Shown: positions 24,970 to 36,600 of the stretch, one piece after another
Layout of the letters: each line of letters starts with the position of its first letter
Numbering within the stretch: the stretch's first letter is position 1
Assembly (NCBI RefSeq): GCF_025370935.1
Contig: NC_133476.1
Span: 14,941,643 to 15,005,642, forward strand
Origin: Choristoneura fumiferana
Lineage: Eukaryota; Arthropoda; Insecta; Lepidoptera; Tortricidae
DNA length: 64,000 bases
Direction of reading: 5' to 3'
Notes under the pieces: model-generated
The model's input: the letters and a program-made list of their open reading frames with translations, nothing else
What the model was told of the DNA's origin: nothing
Databases searched by the model: none
Translations under genes and position numbers: made by a program

Positions 24970-26303
24970 TGTGAAGATCGAAGCATGCGCCTCCTGCGTA
25001 ATGCACGAGGCAGCTTAACCGCCGCAGCCTCGGCATTAGCATCGCGTATCGCGAGCTTACAGTGAGCCCACATTTATACCACACCACGTAATTTGGCAAC
25101 TCCACTCTGATTAGATAGTGCTTTCCACTCGTTAACACAAACGAGTATTGCCCCGCGAGCCCTTATTTTCCGCGTTAATATGATCTTTGTTTTCGATTTG
25201 TTTCATAAACGCTATTTCGTTAACTTCCATTACAGTGCCTAACTAAATAATGTGTTTAATTAATTTCTGTAACCCCGTTCATATTGTGGTACGAATGTTA
25301 TCGGAACATTTAGCGATGACGTTTATAATGTTAGATTTTCATTTGTGCTGTGAGTGGTTCATTCATTACTCTGAGATGTCGTGTTTCGTTTAATCCATAA
25401 TCGATTGCGGCTAAGTCGCTGATACTTAAATTTCTTACTATTTAGAAATAAATATTAAAGTAAATCTTAAAATATGAATTAAAATTAAAATAGCTTAAGA
25501 CCACTAAAATAATACAAAAATATACAAATATTAACAAAAAATAACTTATTTGAAGCATAAAAACTGTATGTATGAATATTAAGTTTTATTGAAATCTCAA
25601 TGTAAGTGAAGTTTTATAATAAATTTGTTCTTACCTGAAACCTGAAGAATACATATATAATACACAAATAATATAATTACAAATATCACCCAGAGATCGC
25701 TAGCTAGGTACAATTGGGCAGGGTTGCTAAAATAATTGGCTCTACGAGTAGAAGTCAGTTCATATTCTCCTTTCTTAATGTTCGTTGTATTGCAGAAATA
25801 GCGTTCATAATTTAAATTACCAGAAGGTTTTTTTTTATTTATCGTTAATAAAAAACTATTCTATTCCTTTTTTTTCTTTTTGTAAGTACAATAAAGAGTA
25901 CGAGTATAAATAAACAAACAAAAAAAAATACGGCATTTGGTTAATTAACAACTAATACCCTGTAAATACCAAAATGTTTGAAAAAATGCACATAAACATT
26001 TTTAACATCACAAATATTTACCAAATTGTGATTGTTTTAGTTAATTCTTCAATATTCATACATTACCTACAATATACCAGTTTGTTGTGCTTGTTCAGTC
26101 TGAGTTAGCTACTACTATGACGCGGATATTATTGTACATTTACATGATATTGCACCGTCTTTCGTACACAACAGCACAAGCAGAAGTTCACCAGACATTG
26201 TGGTCCGTTTCCGCACATTCTTTCGAGGACATAAAATAGCTACCGAGTTCATGTACTCGTACGTAGTGGTCTTGAGGTTTGCTTACATCGCTAACCTTTT
26301 TTA
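24970..26303 (+). other. Intron, nothing recognised
   Basis: GC-moderate at 24970-25170, then very AT-rich (25430-26060) with several long A and T runs. No exon, RNA gene or repeat family was identified. Confidence 0.5.
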
Positions 26304-26516
26304 TAAATTTGGTGATGAAGGTAGACTCATGATTCCGAGCTGGAAAAACAGGGTCCGCAAAATATTGTATGGATGTGTCCGTTTTGTTACGAAAATTACT
26401 AAGACAAATTTCTAATAAAACGGACACATGTATCCATACAATATTTTGGGGACACATTTGGAGACCCTGTTTTTCCAGGTCGGAATCATGGACTGAGTCT
26501 ACCTTCCAAATTTGGT
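26304..26516. mobile_element. Imperfect palindromic repeat
   Basis: The arm 26304-26385 is inverted at 26415-26516. Shared words are GGTAGACTCA, GGAAAAACAGGGTC, AAAATATTGTATGGA and TGTGTCCGTTTT. The right arm carries two short extra segments. Overlapping open frames on the two strands (26200-26415 and 26188-26457) follow from the palindrome and are not genes. It is probably a MITE or foldback element. Confidence 0.65.
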
Positions 26517-26559
26517 TGAAATCGAAGAGATAAACTCTGGGTACAACGGTAGATAGAAA

Positions 26560-26800
26560 TGCCCATGTACGATATTTTCATTTTCGACATTCAAATATGT
26601 TGACATTTACAACTTAGATATATTGGCTATCGACATTTTTACTCATTCGATATTTTAATCAATCGGCATTTCAATCTTAGACATTTTGACCATACCTGAC
26701 CTACCTAACTTTCGATATTGTGATACAATCGATATTTTAATTTTTGATATTTTGAACATCGACATTTTAACCGTAGGTATTTTAATTTTTGATATTCAAA
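26560..26800. repeat. Degenerate tandem array of GACATTTT/GATATTTT units
   Basis: About a dozen imperfect units of the type TCGACATTTT or TCGATATTTTAAT follow each other at roughly 15-30 base spacing, for example near 26597, 26630, 26650, 26684, 26731, 26748, 26759 and 26788. Spacing is irregular, so it is not a clean satellite. Its origin is unknown. Confidence 0.5.
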
Positions 26801-28208
26801 TAAGTAACCGTTTCACTGGATGTATCGTTTGATAAACTTTCTATTTGGCAACACTTTACTATCAAATTCATAAACTTTTTCATATCTCATAACTTTAGTT
26901 TTATAACTTTACCAAAAAGAAAGTGTTGTATAAAGTAAATTAAGTTTGCCAAACTTTGCATTTGTCAAATGTTTTTCGGTGAAACATTAGTAAATCTTTT
27001 CCTTGCCATTCCCTACACATTTTAGTAAATAGTATTTATAATTACAACAAAGCTTAGCCTAGAATTACTTGATATTATTAAGGTTGAAGTGAAATTTATG
27101 ATTGTAATGGACCAACGGGCCAATGTTGGACAGAATCTTTTTCTATAGTCGTTACAATAAACTGGTTGATTTTGTACGTCTGTATAACACCAGCGAGCGG
27201 CCTTTTAAAAACTGTTTAAAAAACCCGAACATCGGATAAAATTGTTTAAAACAGTTAATGGATTCAATCTATTAGTTTGATGTTACATTGTAGGTTCCAA
27301 CTGAACGTGGGACAGTTCGCTCTTTGCCGGAAGCAACGCGGGCACCGCAAGGCTAGGTGTACGAGTTGTTTCCACGGCTTGGCGGGCGCGCCTTAGTATT
27401 TCGGAAGTAATGTAAATCGTCTACTACGGCAAACTTCCAGAGATATCTCGCCAAAGGACAAGACGCTAATATATGCGCAATCGCGCAACCCACGTATTGT
27501 GGACTAATGCAGCAAAGTTTCGTCTACTGTTTCTATTTACGCTCACCAACTTGCAGATTTGTGAATCCGGTTGTTATTAGTGAATTTCTGCGCTAAAGTA
27601 TGTTAATGCCTTGGTGAGCTTTGTCTAGGCATTCTAGAAATGCTTAGTGCTTTAAACGGCGTGCATTTGTATTTTATAGTAAACACCAGGAAGTTTTTGC
27701 GTTATCTCAGAGGTGTCTGTGAAATAAGGACAAAGTTATGTAATGAAAAAACGAACAGCAATGTAAGGGTGTACGCACCTTTTAAATAAATTACGTTTCT
27801 GTGCTGTAGAATAATTTATAAAGATAATCTGTTTACGCCTACACCTTTATCTCAGTACCTCTCTATAATATTACTTAAATGGAACCCGTCTCGAACCGGA
27901 ACTTATTTGGGGCTTTCTTTGTTTATATACTAGGTATACTCATTCTGGTTATACTAAAATAAATAGCTTCCCATCTACGTCGCCAGCTCGATTGCAAACA
28001 TTAATTTAATTTAACCTTACAGGGAAAATTAAACCGCCTGTGTCAAAAAAATATTATGATAATTATTTCTTTTTTTTCGGCGACTATAAACCCGTATATA
28101 GCGCCCATACCTCTGTTATCATGTTTTTTCGTCATAATGCAGACTAAGTATCTGTCTTCATAACAATACACGAAGATTCATTTAAAAACTGAGAGTCATC
28201 GCAAATTA
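26801..28208 (+). other. Intron, nothing recognised
   Basis: AT-rich with a GC patch near 27330-27400. No gene or repeat family was recognised. Confidence 0.5.
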
Positions 28209-28348
28209 TGAGGTATCCCATCTTAGGCCTCTAGGTTGGCAACGCGTCTGCAATACCCCTGGTGTTGCAGATGTTTATGAGCGGTGATGATCTCTTACCA
28301 TCAGGAGACCCACTTGTTCGTTTGCCATCCAGTCGAATAAAAAAAAAC
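28209..28348 (+). mobile_element. 3' end of a non-LTR element, copy 1
   Basis: This is the same tail as at 33478-33611. It carries the words CATCTTAGGCCTCTAG, AATACCCCTGGTGTTGCAGA and TCTTACCATCAGGAGACCCA, then GCCATCCAGTCGAATAAAAA ending in poly-A at 28338-28347. It is 5' truncated and has no coding sequence. Confidence 0.75.
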
Positions 28349-28990
28349 TAAGTACTGGTCGCCCGTATAACATCAGCCGAGCAAGTTAAGAGTTCCGAAC
28401 TGTATGATTTTAGGAAAATAGCCATCAGAACTTCATTCGTAGTTTTTACAAATTATGATTCAGAGGATTTAGGAAAGTAAGTTGTTATCTAGTACAAGAC
28501 ACTGGTCAAATTACTTATCATAAATTCATGCAATTATTTAGTCAGTCAGTTTTTCTTTTGATCTAAACTTTGACATTTCTATTTATTTTATTATTATTTA
28601 TTCTATTCTAGGCATTTTTGCTTTTTGAATCGCCAATAAAATCTTCCTCGATATAAAACTAAAATTTATAAAGCGTGCTTAATAAGAAGTATTTCAGAAG
28701 TAAAAATGATCAAAGATTATTTTGACGAACATTGTAGGTACTTTCTGATCGATTGCATCGAAGCTTTGGATTCCCGCGCCCGCCCCGCGCTTGTGGCACG
28801 TCGTTAGCTATGCTCAGGCCCCAAGCAAAGATATTTCGCAGTCGTATTTACTCAGCCGGGCCTAAATTGTTTGCTTACATGTTCGACGCGCCGCGGCGCC
28901 ACACGCAACGCTCATTACCCGAACGGGCTTTTGTTCCGACTTTCACAACATATTGTTAAACCCGATTTAGCAAGATCTTCCCTTTAATAT
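28349..28990 (+). other. Intron with a GC-rich patch before the candidate ratchet site
   Basis: AT-rich except for 28765-28930, which is rich in CG words (CGCGCCCGCCCCGCGC and GACGCGCCGCGGCGCC). The open frame at 28753-28959 lies in this patch and resembles no family. The patch ends about 80 bases before the acceptor-donor fusion at 29010. Confidence 0.4.
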
Positions 28991-29016
28991 GTTTATTTTT
29001 ATCATTTCAGGTAAGT
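28991..29016 (+). promoter_or_regulatory. Candidate recursive splice site (zero-nucleotide exon)
   Basis: A pyrimidine-rich tract GTTTATTTTTATCATTTCAG (28991-29010) is joined with no intervening base to GTAAGT (29011-29016). The acceptor and the donor are each near-perfect, and they lie on the host gene's strand about 28 kb into a very long intron. This matches the ratchet-point consensus known from long Drosophila introns, in which the upstream exon is joined to the acceptor, regenerating a donor that is then spliced onward. No other AG|GT fusion that I read in the window has both halves this strong. Function is inferred. Confidence 0.6.
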
Positions 29017-29992
29017 TCCTCGTTCCTGCTTAATGGTTACGCTTGGGTGAGGATTCTCCTTTGAATTACTCAGTGAAATTGTGAAAAAGTTTTTAAGGCA
29101 TACCTACATTTTCTTTGATGGTTTTAAATCGTTAGTAAACCGCGGCGATGAATGCATCTAGTCGTTAGCACTATAAAACTAAAAGAATTGCTCATTTTTG
29201 TGTATTTAATCAGTAAGAAAATATATCAACCGCATAGCAAAGCCGTAGTATAACTTAGGATTTAACTTTTATAATTGTTCAAGAGGTCAAAACCAAGACA
29301 GTTTACCAACAACAAATGAACTGGCATGGCGGGTAGCGTAGACAGGACAGATCACTACAGTTTAACGATACAAGCATTAGACATACCACTTAGACGCAGT
29401 AAACATTCATTACGTTTCTTACCGCGCGGGGGCAGGTTGGCACACTTAATTGTTCATACAACAAGCCAGCCGGGAATTGGCTCTAAATGTTTCGCTGTCC
29501 GGAACGTAGCTCCACCGCAAAAGCACCCTGCGAATTCGCTCTAAGCATTCCTTGCTAACTGAGCCAAAATCGACCACATCCCTTCGTAGTTTAGCCTGAT
29601 TTTTGAGTAATCTCGGCAAGGCCCCGTGCGCGCGGGAGTGCTCGTGATGTAAAGCGCAATAGACGGCCATTTACACCTGCGATTCTTCTTCATCTTGCCC
29701 TAAACTGGCGCCCCTTTTGCCTAAAGTAATTATGCCACACAACGTATTAGTCTTTTGGGAGTGAGCGCGTGTTGGAAACGCTTAATCATTTGCTTAACAT
29801 TTGCGTACGCAAATAATCCGCTAATTTAATTTCGGTATGGTATTTATGAAGCTTATTTATTATCATATCAGAGCGAAGGCTTTATTTTGCTTTATTTAGC
29901 GGTGTGTGCGTGCGAATAGATCGTTTATTATGAAATCGTGTTGTTAGCATCATTATCCCTCTTTATTGACGTTTCATTACAATAGTAGTTAA
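29017..29992 (+). other. Intron, nothing recognised
   Basis: AT-rich with a modest GC patch at 29410-29660. The small overlapping open frames there resemble no family. Confidence 0.5.
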
Positions 29993-30111
29993 TGCAACTG
30001 TTACGTAATAAGGGTCCTTAAAACACCAGTGTGGTTTTATGAAACGAGACAATGCCGAGTTTCATAAAATGTTCATATGACTGTTTTAAGGCCTTATTAC
30101 ATACAGTTGCA
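29993..30111. repeat. Inverted repeat, outermost part of a palindrome nest
   Basis: The arm 29993-30024 (TGCAACTGTTACGTAATAAG...) is inverted at 30083-30111 (...CTTATTACATACAGTTGCA). The space between also pairs partly through GGTTTTATGAAAC and GTTTCATAAAAT. It may be a terminal piece of the element inverted at 30910-31449. Confidence 0.6.
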
Positions 30112-30150
30112 TACATTATTTTATCTACACACTACATTATAAGTACTCTA

Positions 30151-30497
30151 AAATGAGTTCAGAAACCTTTGACAAATTACCTGCATTGCATTCATGACTT
30201 GTTGTACCAGTAACATTATATCCATAGGTGTTAAACTAATGTTATAAATAAATTAAAACAGATAAGTAAAATTACTTTTTATAAACTTTGAACAACAATA
30301 CAGAAAAATGTTTGTTGTTTTTTTTGCTGTGTTGTTGTTCAAAGTTTATAAAAACTAATTTCCTTACCTGTTTTACCAACAAACAACAACAACAAACAAA
30401 AAGACAACAGTAATGGCGGCAAGACAAATCTCTGTCTCAAATGTTTTTTTAAGACAGACAAATTAGTAAAGTCCTTATTGTCGTGCGATTTATGTTT
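30151..30497. mobile_element. Left inverted copy of the 30910-31449 element, internally rearranged
   Basis: Reads as the reverse complement of 31109-31406. Shared words include TCCATAGGTGTTAAACTAAT, AAATAAATTAAAACAG, TTTATAAACTTTGAACAACA, GTAATGGCGGCAAGACAAAT and GTCGTGCGATTTATGT. It also contains its own internal foldback: TTTATAAACTTTGAACAACA near 30280 is repeated inverted at about 30329-30350. It therefore suffered an inversion-duplication after or during insertion. Confidence 0.7.
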
Positions 30498-30717
30498 AAT
30501 TAAAAAACCCCCGACATAAAAAAATGCCAGCAAAAATAAAAATAAAAACGCCCGAAAAAAAAACGCCGCTAAAAAGACAACTAAAAAGTAAAAAAATAAT
30601 TATGCACTACCTAGCTTTTGCCCGCGACTTCATCTGCGAAGAATTCGCTTATCCCTATCCCGCGGGGACTATGCTGATTTCCCGCAAAATTAGCCTAAGT
30701 TAATTTAGTATAAATAT
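30498..30717. repeat. Retroelement-like debris between the inverted arms
   Basis: Contains AAAACCCCCGAC at 30505-30516, resembling the end of the AACCCCCGAC repeat, followed by A-rich sequence. After that come TAGCTTTTGCCCGCGACTTC and TCCCGCGGGGACT-type words, which are common in lepidopteran retroelement 3' ends. Boundaries are unclear. Confidence 0.4.
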
Positions 30718-30863
30718 CTAGTAATATTTTTTTATCTAAGCGTCGTCGGTGTCTGGGGACCGCTAAGGTTAACAGGAAACTAAAGTACATATGTTGTATT
30801 TTTTAAAGTTTAACCTTAGCGGTCCCCCGACACCGACGACGCTTAGATAAAAAATATTACTAG
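30718..30863. mobile_element. Palindromic MITE with about 54-base terminal inverted repeats
   Basis: The left arm 30718-30772 begins CTAGTAATATTTT and includes GCGTCGTCGGTGTC. It is the near-exact inverse of the right arm 30810-30863. The arms differ by about two positions and enclose only 37 bases. It has no coding capacity. The strong match between arms suggests a young or structurally constrained insertion. Confidence 0.8.
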
Positions 30864-30909
30864 ATCATAAGTCCTCTATAATGACAATATACAATGACCA
30901 GCATTAAAT

Positions 30910-31449
30910 AACCGATTTTAATATGACAACTTTCTTGCTTGCGGTAGTAGGTATCAACGGTAACGTAATGTTCATTACAGTATCAACTGTAATGACTTTC
31001 AAATTTGGAAAAGCTGTCAAAATCAACACAATTTAAATAGTTCTCTATTCTAGTATGCATAGATACAACATTTTCTAGATTCAAAGTATCACTTTGGTAT
31101 GTTTTTATACATAAATCGCACGACAATTTGATCTCGAGCGACTTAAGAATAAGGACTTTACTCGTACTGGTTTGTTTGTGTCTTAAAAAAAAAATTGTGA
31201 CGGAGATTTGTCTTGCCGCCATTACTGTATTTTGTCAATTTGTTTGTTGTTTTTTATTGCTATATTGTTGTTTAAAGTTTATAAAAAATATTTTCCTCAT
31301 CTGTTTTAATTTATTTATTACATTAGTTTAACACCTATGGATATGTTTCTCGTATAAAAAGTCAGTAATGCAATGCAGGTCTTTTGTCATCGGTTTCTGA
31401 ACCCATCTATTACGTAACAGTCAAGAAAGTTGTCATATTGAAATCGGTT
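30910..31449 (-). mobile_element. Terminal-inverted-repeat element, right copy
   Basis: It is bounded by a 28-base inverted repeat (30910-30937 against 31422-31449, 27 of 28 identical), so it looks like a DNA transposon-type unit of 540 bases. Part of it (31109-31406) is present inverted at 30151-30497. On the minus strand it has a 79-codon frame (31222-30983, beginning MAARQISVTIFFLRH) whose first residues recur in the left copy before an early stop. I do not recognise that peptide. It could be the remnant of a transposase N-terminus or chance. Confidence 0.65.
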
Positions 31450-33260
31450 TTTTAATTCTGGTCATTGCCAACGGGTTTTGAAGGCATTATAAGTATGTAG
31501 AGGACTCTGTGATATGGGTGTAGATAAAATGTTATTGCGCTTATCGAGACACGACGAAGTATTTCCCAGCTAGTAGTTGTAACCAGAAAAATAGAGGGGA
31601 ATAAATTTGATAAATTTTTCGGATAGGTAACAGTAGTCAACAGTACTATTCATCAAGCAACCCTCTCCTACGGAAATTACGGGAGCCCAGAATATACGGC
31701 GGCGTGCCGCTCCACTGATTTTTCCCCATACGGCTACTTCCTGATGAAGGACAAAAGTTTTCATTGCGCCGAGAAGTCATATTACATATTGATTATTTTG
31801 TGAATCTCATGTATCACTCGGCATGTCTGTCCCCCTCGCGCCCCACTCAATTCCAATAAGGCATCTCTCTCCGTCCGACCGACTTACTTAAGGCTTAAAT
31901 CGCTTTTGAGCCCTCCTCACCATTGATATTTATGCTTTTTTCGGGATTCTTGCGGAGGGTAAGTTGTTTTGAAACTTTTCTTTTTGGGAGAAATGGCTGG
32001 GTTCACTGGATTAATGTAAGTAGAGTGTTGTAATTGGTTGAAAAGTTATTACTTTTCTGTTTCTTTTCGAGAAAAACATAAAGCAATTTTACAACTTCCT
32101 CGGGAGTGATTTATTTCTATTCGTTGAAACATCTTTTCTGGACTTAAAAAACAACATTTAAATTGTAACTCTTGATTATTTGGTATTAATAGCGTTTCGT
32201 CTTAAGTTAGGAGACAGTGAGATTTTCAATTGAAAGTTGTTGATAAGAACCGTTTTTAAATACAAGTTAATTAATTAACTTGCAATATTTGTTTAATAAA
32301 GTCCAATCTTGCAAATCAAATTTAACGTAATCAAAGTGGTTGAATCGACTAAAAATCTAGAACAAGTAAGTGTATATTAAACTGAAGTTTTATTTGTCGC
32401 ATCGTTTAAAAAAAAACACAAAAGATCACCGTCTATGTATTGTCCAAGAAACTGAATTATGTACCAGGGAGAACTTTAATCATCTACCTTTGTGCTACTG
32501 ATATTATGTTGACATCCAAAAAAATCAAGGCAAAATTGATTATGAAAACGTGCCACCCTGATACGTGTACGTGATTAACTTTCCTCGACAGTTCATGTAG
32601 TTACATATCTTAATATTAGTCAATTGTGACAGTTAAATATTATCATTTGTACAAACATGTTATTGCTAGCTCCATATCTAACTATTCTAATTATAACGGG
32701 TTTATTCTACGCCCCAAGTAATATTTTCCTTAAATCCCCTAAAGCTAACTTACTGTTTAGATTATCCTTAAAACGAGCTGAAAGATATTATGAGGTAGGA
32801 CTAATTGCAGGTGCTACGATCCTTGGGAAATATCGTTTTAACTTTATATCGAGCTTAGGATGACTATTTGTAAATTAAATAATTCTTACAAGATAATTAC
32901 GCATTTTACTTATAAAGTCTGGACTAAAAATCTTTGTGAAAAGGAAAAACAAATAAATCGTCGGTTTTGTATAATATCTTTTTTAGTAAGTCAAATTTTA
33001 AATATCTTTATAGGTGTACCTTGACAATAAAAAGTTTGTGGAACACTGACCAAATAAATGTTATGTAGGCTACGCCGTAGCATTGGTTTTTCGTAGCACA
33101 GATGTCGTAGAAGGTGCGTATGCGCTTGCTACGGTTACTAAGTTAGGTTTCAATTGTGCATAAAATTTCGTTTCAGTTACTTCAAATTGCGGGCTCGCGC
33201 AGCCATTTATAAGTGATAAACTTTTTCCTACGACTTTGTCTGTGCAGAATTCAATTAGGT
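31450..33260 (+). other. Intron, nothing recognised
   Basis: AT-rich. The open frame at 32657-32863 has hydrophobic residues but no family resemblance. No repeat family or RNA gene was identified. Confidence 0.5.
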
Positions 33261-33611
33261 AGGTGGTAGGACCTTGTGCAAGGTCCGCCCGGATTACCTT
33301 TTTTTTAATTCGACTGGATGGCAAACGAGCAGTGGGTCTCCTGAAGATAAGAGATCACCACTACCTTGCGCAAGGTCCTACCACCATCTTGCTCGCTAAT
33401 CCTGCCGTGAAGCAGCAGTGCTTGCACTGTTGTGTTTCGGCGTGGAGAGTAAGACAGCCGGTGAAATTACTGGCACTTGAGGTATCTCATCTTAGGCCTC
33501 TAGATTGGCAACGCAACTGCAATACCCCTGGTGTTGCAGATGTTTATGGCCGGTGGTGATCTCTTACCATCAGGAGACCCACTTGCTCGTTTTCCATCCA
33601 GTCGAAAAAAA
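33261..33611 (+). mobile_element. Non-LTR 3' end with an inverted internal segment, copy 2
   Basis: The body and tail match the copy at 28209: CATCTTAGGCCTCTAG, TACCATCAGGAGACCCACTT, CCATCCAGTCGAAAAAAAA. The 5' part contains an inverted copy of the same tail (33301-33363, reading TTCGACTGGATGGCAAACGA). That copy is flanked by inverted 21-base arms (33262-33282 and 33365-33385, 20 of 21 identical, with GGTGGTAGGACCTTG). A 5' inversion of this sort fits twin priming during insertion or a second nested insertion. It is non-coding. Confidence 0.7.
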
Positions 33612-36600
33612 ACATGACAAATTTGAGGACTGTTACTTAGTTTGATTCTAATTTAATAATAATCCTTATTACCTGTATTAGTCTTTTGTAAATAGCTAAA
33701 ACATTTTGAAACTATAAATCAAATTAAGACATACAATAATTGTCCATGTTATTTCGCTTGGTACAACATTGCGCATTAAAATTCAGAAATTCGTGTTGCT
33801 CGCCTGATTCCGCCAAAAACACGCAAAATTTCCTCCTTTTTTGATGACACGCTCACTTAGTTTCTAATGATTTATGGCATTCGGTTTGTTTTGCCTTTTA
33901 GACTTAATATGTTTTTCACGTGTTGTTTGTTTATTTTTGTTTTGTAACTTCACGCTCTGCTGTCCTAATCCTAAACAGCCACGCTTCGCCGTTTGCTAAA
34001 GATGCCTTTTATTCTTGTGGCAGAACAAGAAAATTTACACAGATTTAATAAATTTATAATTCTTGTAATATACGTGTATCTAAATAAATTTCGCTTTAAA
34101 ACCGACACATGTAGTTTTGCAAGTTTTTTAATTTTTTGGACAAATAATTATGTTTGTAAAGTGTTTTAGATTTATTTATACAATAGGCTAATACGAGACG
34201 ATGACTTTTTATTCTACACCAAATGATAAGTAACATAGAAAACTGGTCCAAAAAATGTTAAAAATGTTAGATGTAAGTAATTGTTTATAATATAAGTTTT
34301 ATTGTACCGTTTTTTATATGTATAAGAGGGGGCAAACGAATTTAACGTCTGTACCCGAATACATATGTAAATATATAAAATACAATAAACGATAGTAGCC
34401 TTATCGATTTAGAGCGATCTTTCCAGGCAACTTTCCAATATGTTATTTGTTTTGAAATTTTACATACCTACATATTTGACCAAGGTCAAAAAGTGAGTTT
34501 GTTTGATGTCTTTCTTATATATAAGTATGACTTCAATGTCACTCGTAGAGTTCGTGAATTTTACAATGCAAGTTTTAAAAATATTGTTTTTTTTAAATTA
34601 GGTACTCAAATAGTTAATAACGAGGTGTTTTTTTTTTGTATTACTTTATATTAATTATTTAATTTTGTTTGACAAAAAAAAACGAGGTAGTTCAATAGTT
34701 ATATCAATAAATTAAGCTATCTGTAGAAGTTAACGAAAAACAATTAAAACATTTATAATTATAACACTCTTCGATGTTGGCCGGTCTACTAGCGCTAGCT
34801 TTATACATACTCTTATCTTCACACAAATTCCTAGTGTCGAAATCATGGCCAGAATTATAAATGTAGGAACAATAAAACGTTGATATCAAACTACGTTTAA
34901 CTTAAATTTCAACCACTAGGGTTAGTTTTCCAGTCGACATAACATTTAATTGCCGCGCAGTTCCATATATTTATAATATCAAACAGTCATAACGCCGCAC
35001 ATGTGCAAACACAGCCCTGAATCGAGGTCGACTCTAACCCGCGCTAAGCATTTGTTTCAGTTTGCGTGTAAGGGTCTTAAAATATCCGGTTCAGAAAATA
35101 AAACACAAAAGCTATTTTCTCTGACAGGACTTTGTTTGAAATCATAACAAATAGCCTTTTAGGAAACCGCATCCCGGCCCGAACTGTCCTACAAAAAGGG
35201 GTTCGTAAACACATTACAAATCTTTGCCACGGCACCGGGCAGTTAAGAGGGCTGTCAATGGCCTCCCCCCTCCAACTATTCGTCATGTGTCTTAATGGAT
35301 TACATGGAATAAAGTAGGCATCGACAAAACAAAGGCCGAGCTCCCCCGAAAATCTCTGACCGCATAGTTTGCTGGCTAAAACTAAATTTATTACGTTTGA
35401 CCTTAGTAATTCTTGCCGGAGGTTTTCTAACCTAAATGTGTGTAGGCAGTTACGGCTTTGAAAGGTATGGCGCGTCCGTCCGTTGTGGTTTTGTACGAAA
35501 CTAAATATTTTATGAGTTACAAAATAGTTGCGCAGAAAGTATCGGCTCACGTCGAGTTTTGATTTGATCCCTGAATATTTTTGGTATTTGATGGAAGTTG
35601 AAAATTGAAGTGGTTTCGATTGGTATTGGTCGATGTAAAATCTAATTTGAATAATTGGCCTCGGATCAACTTTGGAAGTTACTATTTTGTTTATCCCTTA
35701 AAAGAGTCTTGAAACTGGTAGGTATAAACGAAAAGAGAGTTTCATTGGCCGTGTTTGCAAATTCCAATTGAATGTATCAGCTGTTTGGATAAAATGGATA
35801 TTAAGCGGTGTTATCAGAACGTTGTGGTACCCCGCAGCTCGATGCTCATCACATTAAAACTTATTTCTGCACCGGTCGTTGCGATTACCTGCTCACGGCC
35901 CTGCCGCTTGCCACTTATTTGAATGCGTTCCACTGTAAACGTGCTCATTTAACGCCCTTTGATGCCGGCGTGTTTAGAACGTTTGATTCCAACAACTCTT
36001 TCAGCGTGATTAACGTTTTGAACGATCGCGCCAGTTACGCCCCTACATTCAGGGAATGAAGGTACGCTGACGTGTCGGAGCAGCTTTTTAATTCGCCTAA
36101 TGCATGATGTGACGTCATGTTCCTTGTCTTTGCTTGCTTTTTCTTAACTGCAGCGCAAGTTTGTATGGCTTCCTGTTGAGCCTTGTTTAATGCTGTCACA
36201 GTTGCTCGCTTGCATTTTGAGCCTGTTCTAGATTCATAGGTTTAATGTTTTGTTTGTCATTCTTTTGTTTTATTACAAACCAGCGAGTATTTTTCTGACA
36301 CATTTCTCATTAATAAAAAAATACGTGTTACGAGTACTTCTCACTTTGTTACATTTAAACGATTTATTTACTTTTGTAAGACACATGAAATTACTAGTTA
36401 AAAAGAAGACAACGAAAACTTACCTAAGAAACCTTAACTAAATATATATATATATGTTACTAAAAAATAAAAATTATAAACTGGTTTTCTTTTGCTACTT
36501 TCTTATTTTGATGTCGTTTCGTGGTAAAGAATTGTTGAGACGTTGAGATGAAGCATGATGATAAATAACGGCATCGGATTGTGAAGTAAAATGTTACCTC

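Noticed and set aside
26188..26457. Overlapping open frames on both strands as a gene pair
   Set aside because: They arise from the two arms of a palindromic repeat and mirror each other.
35077..35550. Longest open frame not tied to a transposon (157 codons, minus strand)
   Set aside because: No recognisable domain or signal and no codon pattern unlike background, and it lies within the host intron without splice-site support. A frame of this length is expected by chance in 64 kb read on six frames.
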